DNA from: Sediminibacterium sp.
GTDB taxonomy: Bacteria; Bacteroidota; Bacteroidia; Chitinophagales; Chitinophagaceae
Reading direction: 5' to 3'
Assembly: GCA_030832695.1 (NCBI GenBank)
Contig: JAURIP010000072.1
Span: 1 to 7,390, forward strand
Length of the DNA: 7,390 nucleotides
The first letter of the stretch is position 1, and every line of letters starts with the position of its first letter. The translations under genes and the position numbers were made by a program. The notes beneath the pieces are model-generated. The model saw only the letters and a program-made list of their open reading frames with translations. It ran no database searches and was not told where the DNA came from. This document shows positions 1 through 6,975 of this stretch, piece by piece.

Positions 1-1259
1 ATGCTGATTTTGTATCTGGTCATATTGATCTTGCAAAAAAAACAGGCGCAAAAATTGTATTTGGTCCTACTGCTGCGCCCGCTTTTGAATTTCATTCGGC
101 TAAAGATAATGAGGAAATTAAATTAGGTAAGGTTAAGATAAGGGTATTACATACACCAGGTCACACCATGGAAAGCACTTGCTACTTGTTAATTGACGAA
201 AACGGAAAAGAGGTTGCTTTATTTAGTGGTGATACTTTGTTTATTGGAGATGTAGGTCGTCCAGATTTGGCACAAAAAATAAAATCAGGATTAACACAGA
301 AAATTTTAGCAGGATACTTATATGATTCCCTAAGAAATAAAATCATGCCATTGCCTAATGATATAGTAGTTTATCCAGCGCATGGGGCAGGCAGTGCCTG
401 TGGTAAAAAAATGAGTAAGGAAACACAGGATACTTTGGGGAATCAAAAATTGACCAATTATGCATTGGCAGCTGACATGACCAAGCCAGAATTTGTAGCT
501 GCCGTTTTGGATGGATTAGTAGCACCTCCTGGATATTTCCCATTGAATGTAATGATGAATATTCAAGGATATGATAGTATTGATAAGGTGCTAGCACGTG
601 GACAACATGCAATGAGCCCTACTGCATTTGAAACTGCAGCCAACGAAACAGGCGCATTAATTTTAGATACCAGAGATGCGCAAACTTTTGCAAATTGCTT
701 TATACCCAATTCAATTAATATTGGCATTGATGGCAGTTTTGCTCCTTGGGTAGGCGCAATGATACCTGATATTAAACAAGAAATTTTATTAGTGGCTGAG
801 CCAGGTCGAGAAACAGAAATCATCACCCGACTTGCGCGTGTTGGTTATGACTTTACCATTGGATTTTTAGCAGGTGGATTTGAAGCATGGAAACAGTCGG
901 GAAAGGAAATAGATCAAATAAAATCTATATCAGCAGATGAACTAGCCACAATTCAAAAACAAGATGCAGGTATTAATATATTAGATGTTCGTAAAGCGTC
1001 AGAATATAAGAGCGAACATGTAAAAGGCACCATCAATGCGCCACTTGACTTTATCAACGATAGTATGGCTGCAATTCAAAAAGATAAAACCTATTATGTT
1101 CATTGTGCTGGCGGTTATAGATCAATGATTTTTGTATCTATTTTAAAAGCAAGAGGATTTGATCATTTAATAGATGTGAAGGGGGGATTCAAGGAAATAA
1201 AGGAGTCTGGCCAGTTTAAGCTTACAGAATATTCCATACCCACCAGTTTATTATTATAA
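1..1259 (+). CDS. MBL-fold metallo-hydrolase with two rhodanese domains, persulfide dioxygenase-like (5' end missing)
   Basis: The reading frame is open from the window edge (first whole codon at 3), so the ATG at 168 is internal and the start lies upstream; about 418 residues are visible. The N-terminal part is a metallo-beta-lactamase fold of the ETHE1/persulfide dioxygenase type. It shows xADFVSGH (the codon at the edge ends in AT, fitting His), PGHT (His codon 162-164), SGDTLFIGDVGRPDLA (Asp codon 231-233) and YPAHGAGSACG (His codon 381-383). Two rhodanese domains follow, at about 640-910 and 930-1220. The second has the active loop HCAGGYRS (Cys codon 1104-1106). The first has VAEPGRE there, without cysteine, so it is probably not catalytic. 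Known relatives oxidise glutathione- or protein-bound persulfide to sulfite, or move sulfane sulfur. No export signal can be judged because the N-terminus is absent; relatives are cytoplasmic. A DsrE and a cytochrome gene follow on the same strand, supporting a sulfur role. Family assignment is firm; the exact substrate is inferred. Confidence 0.93.
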   Translation, partial: ADFVSGHIDLAKKTGAKIVFGPTAAPAFEFHSAKDNEEIKLGKVKIRVLHTPGHTMESTCYLLIDENGKEVALFSGDTLFIGDVGRPDLAQKIKSGLTQKILAGYLYDSLRNKIMPLPNDIVVYPAHGAGSACGKKMSKETQDTLGNQKLTNYALAADMTKPEFVAAVLDGLVAPPGYFPLNVMMNIQGYDSIDKVLARGQHAMSPTAFETAANETGALILDTRDAQTFANCFIPNSINIGIDGSFAPWVGAMIPDIKQEILLVAEPGRETEIITRLARVGYDFTIGFLAGGFEAWKQSGKEIDQIKSISADELATIQKQDAGINILDVRKASEYKSEHVKGTINAPLDFINDSMAAIQKDKTYYVHCAGGYRSMIFVSILKARGFDHLIDVKGGFKEIKESGQFKLTEYSIPTSLLL

Positions 1260-1271
1260 AGGCAGTATGAG

Positions 1272-1325
1272 TTTAAGGCCTTAAATAATTAATAATTTCT
1301 TACATTCATGTAAATTATTAATTAT
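1272..1325. repeat. Adjacent palindrome and AT-only inverted repeat in the leader of the DsrE gene
   Basis: Two symmetric elements fill most of the 64-nt gap. First, TTTAAGGCCTTAAA at 1272-1285 is a perfect 14-nt palindrome with no spacer. Second, ATAATTAATAATTT at 1285-1298 is repeated in exact inverted orientation at 1312-1325, with a 13-nt spacer. The right arm runs into the first two bases of the ATG at 1324. The long stem contains no G or C and no T-run follows it, so it is a poor intrinsic terminator. It could be a weak mRNA hairpin covering the start codon, a protein-binding operator, or a product of AT-rich composition. The role is unknown. Confidence 0.6.
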
Positions 1326-1758
1326 GAAAAATACATCTCGTTTAATTTGCCTATTATTTACGATGGTATTTTCTTTTCAATTTTGCTATGCGCAAACTGA
1401 AATCAAAGAACATAATATTGTAATTCAACTAAATACTGCAGATACCAGTGCATGGTCCTCCACCATAGGTAATATAAAAAATATTCAAAAGGCATGGCCT
1501 AATCATCTTCATATTGAAGTAGTGGTGCATGGCAAGGCAATTAATTTACTAGTGAAGGATAAAACATATTTCGCCAATGACATAGCTGGCTTAACCAATG
1601 AGGGCGTTGTATTTGTGGCTTGTGAAAACACCATGCGAAAGTATAAAATTGAAAAGGCAGATTTATTAATTGAAGCAAAAACGGTTCCATCGGGTGTGGT
1701 TGAAGTAATTTTGAAGCAGGAGCAAGGATGGCGTTATTTAAAAGCAGGTATTAACTAA
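1324..1758 (+). CDS. Exported DsrE-family protein (144 aa)
   Basis: This is a small DsrE/DsrF-like protein, a fold used by sulfur-relay proteins that carry sulfur on a cysteine. Residues 1-23 form a Sec signal peptide (basic start, hydrophobic LICLLFTMVFSFQF, cleavage likely after CYA before Q24), so the mature protein of about 121 residues should be periplasmic. The DsrE core runs from NIVIQLNT (31) through IEVVVHGKAINLLVKDKT (64-81) to VVFVACENT (95-103), and ends with VPSGVVEVILKQEQGWRYLKAG. Cys100 in ACENT is the only cysteine left after signal removal and is the obvious candidate sulfur-carrying residue. The start is the only ATG that gives a full signal peptide; no Shine-Dalgarno is present, as is usual in Bacteroidota. 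The stop is 6 nt before the cytochrome gene, so the two are almost certainly co-transcribed. The family call is strong. Its partner and chemistry are not shown by the sequence. Confidence 0.9.
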   Translation: MKNTSRLICLLFTMVFSFQFCYAQTEIKEHNIVIQLNTADTSAWSSTIGNIKNIQKAWPNHLHIEVVVHGKAINLLVKDKTYFANDIAGLTNEGVVFVACENTMRKYKIEKADLLIEAKTVPSGVVEVILKQEQGWRYLKAGIN

Positions 1759-1764
1759 ATTTAG

Positions 1765-2754
1765 ATGTTAAAAAAGTTTCTATACATCATTGGTTTTATT
1801 ATTGTATTGGGGGGTGGCTTATATATATTTTACACATTTAACAAAAAACCTATTCCTCAAACTGTCCAACTTGATATAAGTAAAGTGGATACCACTACCT
1901 GGGTAGGTGCTTCGCAATATCAAATTCCTTTGGACACCAATCAAAATGGGCCACTCATTAGGTACGGTTATGAGTTGATTGCGCATACTGCAAAATATTT
2001 AGGACCTAAAGGAACTGTGCAACATTCAACCAACGGCATGAATTGCCAAAACTGTCATTTAGAAGCGGGTACCAAACCCTGGGGTTTGAATTATGGTGCA
2101 GTGTATGCAACCTATCCAAAATTTAGAGAACGTTCTGGATCTATTGAAACTATTTATAAAAGAATCAATGACTGTATGGAGCGCAGTTTAAATGGGAAGG
2201 CCTTAGATACAAGTTCGAAAGAAATAAAAGCTATTTATGCTTATATAAAATGGTTGGGGGAAGGGGTACCCAAAGGGGAAAAAGTAAGGGGCTCTGGCAT
2301 TGAAATATTACCACTATTAACTGTACCAGCAAATCCTAAAAATGGGCTTTATGTATATACACAATACTGTCAAAAATGTCATGGCTTGAACGGAGAGGGT
2401 GTAATGAATAAGGAAGGAAATATGTATGAATATCCGCCGCTTTGGGGGGCGCACAGTTATAACGATGCAGCAGGCATCAATCAGCTTTCAAAATTAGCAG
2501 GATTCATCAAAAATAATATGCCTAATCCGGTCAACTATCATAAGCCTAATTTAACTACAGAACATGCTTGGGATGTAGCAGCTTATATTAGCTCCCATGC
2601 AAGACCCACTAAAGATAAATCCAAGGACTGGCCAGTACTTGCAACTAAGCCATTTGATTATCCATTTGGTCCTTATGCTGATACTTTTTCAGTAAGGCAA
2701 CACAAATACGGTCCCTTTGAACCCATACAATTAGCAAAGTTGTCAAAAAAATAA
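1765..2754 (+). CDS. Membrane-anchored diheme cytochrome c, thiosulfate dehydrogenase (TsdA)-like
   Basis: The protein has 329 residues. Residues 4-25 form a hydrophobic segment without a clear cleavage site, so the protein is probably anchored in the inner membrane and faces the periplasm. Two c-type haem motifs are visible, CQNCH (94-98) and CQKCH (202-206), each within a cytochrome c domain. Cys137 in RINDCMERS lies where characterised TsdA enzymes have the cysteine that is the distal ligand of the first haem. Met252 in NNMPNP is a candidate distal ligand of the second. The surrounding motifs GMNCQNCHLEAGTKPWG, YPPLWGAHSYN, AWDVAAYI and KDWPVLATKPFDYPFGPYAD also fit this family. TsdA oxidises two thiosulfates to tetrathionate, or runs in reverse, passing electrons to other cytochromes. 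All five cysteines are explained by these sites. It lies 6 nt after the DsrE gene and is followed directly by a hairpin terminator. A different sulfur substrate, such as sulfur bound to the DsrE protein, is possible. Confidence 0.88.
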   Translation: MLKKFLYIIGFIIVLGGGLYIFYTFNKKPIPQTVQLDISKVDTTTWVGASQYQIPLDTNQNGPLIRYGYELIAHTAKYLGPKGTVQHSTNGMNCQNCHLEAGTKPWGLNYGAVYATYPKFRERSGSIETIYKRINDCMERSLNGKALDTSSKEIKAIYAYIKWLGEGVPKGEKVRGSGIEILPLLTVPANPKNGLYVYTQYCQKCHGLNGEGVMNKEGNMYEYPPLWGAHSYNDAAGINQLSKLAGFIKNNMPNPVNYHKPNLTTEHAWDVAAYISSHARPTKDKSKDWPVLATKPFDYPFGPYADTFSVRQHKYGPFEPIQLAKLSKK

Positions 2755-2784
2755 AAGCCTTCCCGAATGAACGAGAAGGCTTTT
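2753..2784. terminator. Bidirectional intrinsic terminator between convergent genes
   Basis: AAAAGCCTTC (2753-2762) pairs perfectly with GAAGGCTTTT (2775-2784), a 10-bp stem. Two further C-G pairs inside, past one mismatch, close an AATGAA loop. On the + strand the stem itself ends in TTTT, directly after the cytochrome stop codon, which it overlaps. On the - strand the stem is followed by TTTTATTTTTTT, a long T tract, so it should terminate the S9 peptidase transcript (stop at 2803) strongly. It sits between the two convergent genes, which fits a shared terminator. Confidence 0.88.
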
Positions 2785-2802
2785 CACTAAAGTAGTTCTT
2801 AC

Positions 2803-5286
2803 TTATTTTTTTCTTTCAATTTCTTTATTCAACTCCTCAATATCAACGGATCTTTCCGTGTTATCTCCCAATAAATATTTTGAAAAGTAATCGGCAGTTT
2901 TCCAGAACCAATACTCATTCATATCTCCAAAGCCATGTCGTTGTGTAGGTAAAATTAACATATCAAAACGCTTATTCGCTTTAATCAATGCATTCACCAC
3001 ACGAATGGTATTTGCAGGATGAACATTATTGTCAATCTCACCGTGAATCAATAATAATTTTCCTTTTAAATTTTTAGCAATGTCTGGATTTTTGTCAATC
3101 ATGTAAGCAAAAGTAGTATCTCCTTTATCAGAAATATTTTCTTTCACGCCATTATGTTTTTCACTCCACCATCTATTGTAAACACTATTGTCATGATTGC
3201 CTGCATTACTTACTGCAACTTTAAAAATATCTGGATAAGCAAACATAGCTGCGGTACTCATAAAGCCACCACCACTATGGCCGTGAATACCCACTTTATC
3301 ACGATCAATAAAAGTAAATCGGTCAGCTAATTGTTCAACAGCTGCTTTTTTATCCGCCAATCCGTAGTCTCTTAAATTGCCATAGCCATAATTATGATAC
3401 CACTTACTGCGTGCAGGATGTCCGCCTCTGTTTCCAATGGTTACCACCACAAATCCCAATTGTGCCAAACGATCAATACGATCCATTCCCTTACTAAAAC
3501 TTTTATTAACAGATTCAGTTTGAGGCCCAGGATACACATATTCAATAATGGGATACTTTTTAGTGCTATCGAAATCATAAGGTTTATACATGACACCAAA
3601 AATGTCAGTAATGCCATCATCCGCTTTTACTTTAAATGTTTCTGGAAATTTATAGCCTGCTGCAAATAATGAAGTTAAATCAGCCGTTTCTAAATCCATC
3701 AATTTTTTTCCCTCTGCCGAATATAATGCGGATACTGGTGTTGCATTAACGCGAGAAGAATTATTTACGAAATAATTTTTCTTATCGTTCATACTAAAGT
3801 TATTGTCAAAATTACCAGAGTTCAATAATTGTAAACCTGTGCCATCAAAGTTGACTTTGTATAAATGCAAATAATAAGGATCTTCCTTGGTGTTGCTGTT
3901 GATATTTTCACGGCCGTTTGCTGAAAAGTAAACCACTCTTTTATCTTCATCAATGGATACCACATCTTCAATATGCCATGGTCCTTGGGTAATTTGATTT
4001 TTTACTTTACCCTCTTTGTCATGTAAATACAAATGTGCCCAGCCATCACGCTCACTCCATTCAATTATTTCTTCACCATTTTTAACCAAGCCTGGCTTTT
4101 TAATTTCAACATAAGTATTTAAACTTTCTTCAATTAATGTTTTCACAACACCCGTATTGATATTAACAACACATTGGTCAATTTTTTTCAAATCACGACT
4201 GGTGCGCGATAAATAAAGCTGATCATTAGTGCCCAACCATATATTTGGTCTATGTTCATCGTCTCTTGCATTAACATTGGCTGTTTTATTCCAAACAGCA
4301 ACATCTTGATCCTTAAATAAGGATACATCTATTTCCTTATAACTAAATGCAGTCATATCAACAATCATCAAATGATCCATCGGAGCTTCTTTTTCGCCGG
4401 GCATCCAATACTTATAGGTTTCTAATGTAGGTCTTGGCTCAGCGATACTATTGATTACCCATAAATCTTTTACTTTGCGATTGTCCACTTTAGTTATTGC
4501 GATATGTTTGCTATTCTCACTCCATAAGCCATAAACAGATTTTCTTTTATTTTTATTTTTTTCTACATCTACATTGGTTTCACCACCACCACCATAGGCG
4601 CTTTCGCTATGCCAGCTATAATTTTGAATACCATCTTTAGTAATAGCGTGTTCAACAATTGTACTGTCCTCGTCATTTAAGATGGCTTTGTTGAAATTTT
4701 CTCTGTCCATATAAAACAAATTATAATTTCTTCCAAACACCACTATTTTTTCATCGGGTGAAATATTTGCCCAGCTTGGTTTGCGTTTAGACTTTTTAAA
4801 TCCAACCAATTCATTGAGCTGTTCTGTTAAAAGATTATATTCAAAATAAAATGTTTTTTTAATTTTTTCCGGTTTCGCATCTTTCTTTACTACGGCATCT
4901 TTATTTATTTCGATGGTGCTTTTTACCTCAAACTGAATCCAATTTTCATCCTTGATGAATTTTAAAGAATCAATAGGCAAATGCTGCCCATCAAATGGAT
5001 CCTTGATAATTTTAGTAAGTTCAGCAGCAATTCTATCTCTATTAAACATTGCTCTTTTTTCCCCCTTTACAGGGTCCACTATATTCCATTGTTTGCCTTC
5101 ACTCGTTTCATACGTGTACCAAAATTTATTGGATAGTTTTAGCCAATGCGGATCAATAGACATTGAAAAAATCATTTTGTCTAATTTTTTAGGGGCGAAC
5201 CTGGCGGCTAAAAAATAATTTGCCTTTTGCTGACTCATGGCCAAAAAGGGGAGGAATAGGATAATAAGTAAAATGTGTTTACGCAT
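2803..5286 (-). CDS. Exported S9-family serine peptidase (DPP IV N-terminal domain plus prolyl oligopeptidase domain)
   Basis: The protein has 827 residues and begins with a Sec signal peptide (MRKHILLIILFLPFLAMSQ, cleavage near S18/Q19), so it is periplasmic or secreted. About residues 100-540 form the beta-propeller domain of the DPP IV type, with family landmarks DLWVINSIAEPRPTLETYKY (274-293) and WSERDGWAHLYLHD (410-423). About 560-805 form the alpha/beta-hydrolase domain. The catalytic triad is visible: Ser671 in GHSGGG, Asp752 in HGEIDNNVH and His784 in TQRHGFGD. S9 enzymes cut short peptides, often after proline, and in this phylum they help use external peptides. The DWVYEEE-type motif that binds the substrate N-terminus in classical DPP IV is not recognisable, so true dipeptidyl peptidase activity is uncertain. 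A glycine run (YGGGG, 231-235) and a lysine-rich stretch (243-249) mark a variable propeller insert. The ORF is intact and monocistronic, convergent with the cytochrome gene and divergent from the serine hydrolase. Confidence 0.93.
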   Translation of the reverse strand: MRKHILLIILFLPFLAMSQQKANYFLAARFAPKKLDKMIFSMSIDPHWLKLSNKFWYTYETSEGKQWNIVDPVKGEKRAMFNRDRIAAELTKIIKDPFDGQHLPIDSLKFIKDENWIQFEVKSTIEINKDAVVKKDAKPEKIKKTFYFEYNLLTEQLNELVGFKKSKRKPSWANISPDEKIVVFGRNYNLFYMDRENFNKAILNDEDSTIVEHAITKDGIQNYSWHSESAYGGGGETNVDVEKNKNKRKSVYGLWSENSKHIAITKVDNRKVKDLWVINSIAEPRPTLETYKYWMPGEKEAPMDHLMIVDMTAFSYKEIDVSLFKDQDVAVWNKTANVNARDDEHRPNIWLGTNDQLYLSRTSRDLKKIDQCVVNINTGVVKTLIEESLNTYVEIKKPGLVKNGEEIIEWSERDGWAHLYLHDKEGKVKNQITQGPWHIEDVVSIDEDKRVVYFSANGRENINSNTKEDPYYLHLYKVNFDGTGLQLLNSGNFDNNFSMNDKKNYFVNNSSRVNATPVSALYSAEGKKLMDLETADLTSLFAAGYKFPETFKVKADDGITDIFGVMYKPYDFDSTKKYPIIEYVYPGPQTESVNKSFSKGMDRIDRLAQLGFVVVTIGNRGGHPARSKWYHNYGYGNLRDYGLADKKAAVEQLADRFTFIDRDKVGIHGHSGGGFMSTAAMFAYPDIFKVAVSNAGNHDNSVYNRWWSEKHNGVKENISDKGDTTFAYMIDKNPDIAKNLKGKLLLIHGEIDNNVHPANTIRVVNALIKANKRFDMLILPTQRHGFGDMNEYWFWKTADYFSKYLLGDNTERSVDIEELNKEIERKK

Positions 5287-5406
5287 AGTATAAATTTGTG
5301 TTAGGAAATTAGCAAAAAAGTACTAATCTACCTACTTGAAGCACTATTTTTTTATAAAAGGTAATGGGCTAATGAAATATGTTTTAAATTAGAGAAATTG
5401 TTTTTT
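5287..5406. promoter_or_regulatory. Divergent intergenic region, probable promoters for the S9 peptidase and serine hydrolase
   Basis: These 120 nt separate two divergent genes and must hold both promoters. Candidate -7 boxes resembling the Bacteroidota consensus TAnnTTTG are TATGTTTT at 5378-5385 (+ strand, toward the serine hydrolase) and TACTTTTT on the - strand at 5322-5315 (toward the peptidase), each 7 of 8 matches. A perfect match, TAAATTTG at 5291-5298 (+), lies far from the + gene and touches the peptidase start. None has a convincing TTG at -33. The location is sound; the exact boxes are guesses in an AT-rich stretch. Confidence 0.35.
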
Positions 5407-6942
5407 ATGAAATATAACTTACGTTATTTCTTGATGCTTATTTTAATAGTCAATGGCTTTATTTTGAATGCGCAAGTAGCTAATTTGGATACAAAATCAT
5501 CCTACCAAGATGCTACTCGAAATGAACGTATTGCAAAAACATTTCCTTTAATAGAACAATTATATAAAGATTACGCACTTCAGTACCATTTTCCTGGTTA
5601 TGCCTTTGGTATTGTGGTAGATGGACAATTGGTATTTAAAGGAAATGGCGGCTATGCCAATTTGGAAGAAAAAATACCAGCTTCCTCTGCTTCCATGTTC
5701 CGTATTGCTTCCATGTCAAAAAGTTTTACCGCTTTAGCTATTTTAAAATTAAGAGATGAAGGAAAGCTACAATTGGACGATGCGGTTGAAAAATATATAC
5801 CCGCGTTAAAAGGGCAAGGACTTACTAAAGATGCACCATTGATGACTATTCGACATTTGATGACACATAGCGCAGGTTTTCCTGAAGATAATCCTTGGGG
5901 GGATCGACAACTGGAGGATACAGAAGAAGAATTAAATATATTAATCAAAAATCAATTGTCTTTATCGAATACTGCAGGCTTGGAATATGAGTATAGTAAT
6001 TTGGGATTTGCGATGCTAGGTTATATTATTCATAAAGTATCAGGGATGACGTATGATACCTATATTGCTAAAAATATTTTAGCACCTTTATCAATGCAGG
6101 GTACAAGTTTTGAATACACAGATGTTCCTAAAAATGTATTTGCGAATGGATATCGTTATATTAATGACCAATGGCGTAAGGAACAACCATTAAAAAATGG
6201 CATTTATGGTGCGATGGGCGGCATGATTACTTCTATTGATATGTTTAGTAAATATGTTGCATTACATGAGGATGCCTGGCCTGCGAGAGATGACGCGCAA
6301 ACCTTTCCCATTAAAAGGAGCAGCCTTAGAGAGATGCACCAACCCGCATTTTTTATTGGATTAAATCCAAATACAATTTTTCCGAGCGGGAAAAAAATAG
6401 CGACGACAAGTAGCTATAGCTATGGATTGAATTGGACGATAGATGCAGAAAAGAAAAAGAGTGTTGGGCATAGTGGCGGCTTGCCTGGATTTGGATCCAA
6501 TTGGCGCTTTTTACCTGATTTTGGTATTGGCATTATATTATTTGCGAATGTAACTTATGCACCCACCTCAAGAATTAATCTTATTGTATTAGATACTCTT
6601 ATTCAATTAGCACAATTAAAACCAAGGCTTGTTAAGGTTTCCAATATCTTAATTGAAAGACAAACACAATTGGCAAAAATTATTACGAATTGGGATCAAT
6701 CAACCCCAATATTTGCCGAAAACTTTTTTGATGATTATCCTATTGAAGATTTAAAAAAATCAGCGGATGCTATTTTTAAAAAAATGGGCAATATCATTAA
6801 AGTGAATACGATGATTCCCGAAAATCAATTAAGAGGCTATTGTATCATTGATTGTGAAAAAGGGAAACTAAAATTAAGCTTTACCTTGACCCCTGAAAAT
6901 CCTACATTAATTCAAGAATATCACTTAACAATCGAAAATTAA
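5407..6942 (+). CDS. Exported serine hydrolase, class C beta-lactamase-like / penicillin-binding-protein family
   Basis: I choose the ATG at 5407 (511 residues) over a TTG at 5398, because the ATG gives a clean signal peptide (MKYNLRYFLMLILIVNGFILNAQ, cleavage near A22/Q23) and the TTG adds only three residues. The beta-lactamase/transpeptidase domain covers about residues 45-400. The catalytic motifs are SMSK (Ser102-Lys105, the SxxK nucleophile and base), YSN (196-198) and HSG (355-357, in place of KTG). Flanking features typical of the family are FRIASMSKSFTALAILKL, LMTHSAGFP and GAMGGMITSIDMFSKY. Such proteins act as D-amino-acid peptidases, esterases or beta-lactamases in the periplasm; the motifs do not decide which, and resistance should not be assumed. 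A C-terminal extension of about 105 residues (from ~407) follows the catalytic domain and contains the protein's only two cysteines (479 and 483), a possible disulfide. It stands alone, divergent from the S9 peptidase and convergent with the NIPSNAP gene. Confidence 0.9.
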   Translation: MKYNLRYFLMLILIVNGFILNAQVANLDTKSSYQDATRNERIAKTFPLIEQLYKDYALQYHFPGYAFGIVVDGQLVFKGNGGYANLEEKIPASSASMFRIASMSKSFTALAILKLRDEGKLQLDDAVEKYIPALKGQGLTKDAPLMTIRHLMTHSAGFPEDNPWGDRQLEDTEEELNILIKNQLSLSNTAGLEYEYSNLGFAMLGYIIHKVSGMTYDTYIAKNILAPLSMQGTSFEYTDVPKNVFANGYRYINDQWRKEQPLKNGIYGAMGGMITSIDMFSKYVALHEDAWPARDDAQTFPIKRSSLREMHQPAFFIGLNPNTIFPSGKKIATTSSYSYGLNWTIDAEKKKSVGHSGGLPGFGSNWRFLPDFGIGIILFANVTYAPTSRINLIVLDTLIQLAQLKPRLVKVSNILIERQTQLAKIITNWDQSTPIFAENFFDDYPIEDLKKSADAIFKKMGNIIKVNTMIPENQLRGYCIIDCEKGKLKLSFTLTPENPTLIQEYHLTIEN

Positions 6943-6975
6943 TGATGTTGGTTATTCATAAATATTCAATTTCCC

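Noticed and set aside
168..170. ATG as start of the first gene
   Set aside because: The frame is open to the window edge and the upstream residues (ADFVSGH, VLHTPGHT) are conserved parts of the metallo-beta-lactamase fold, so this methionine is internal.
355..826. Two overlapping - strand ORFs of 85 and 87 residues inside the MBL-rhodanese gene
   Set aside because: They lie opposite a well-conserved coding frame, show no family motif, and read as antisense shadows.
3394..5218. + strand ORFs of 91 and 88 residues inside the S9 peptidase gene
   Set aside because: They are antisense to conserved peptidase sequence and have no recognisable motif or start context.
5313..5338. Hairpin with T-run on the - strand ahead of the S9 peptidase (attenuator-like)
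   Set aside because: The stem is only 5 bp (AAGTA/TACTT) with no G-C clamp; in sequence this AT-rich it is expected by chance.
5398..5400. TTG start for the serine hydrolase
   Set aside because: The ATG nine bases later gives a normal signal peptide; the TTG adds only MFF and has no supporting ribosome site.
5652..5948. - strand ORF of 98 residues inside the serine hydrolase gene
   Set aside because: It is opposite the SxxK region of a clear enzyme gene; serine- and cysteine-rich composition is typical of a shadow frame.
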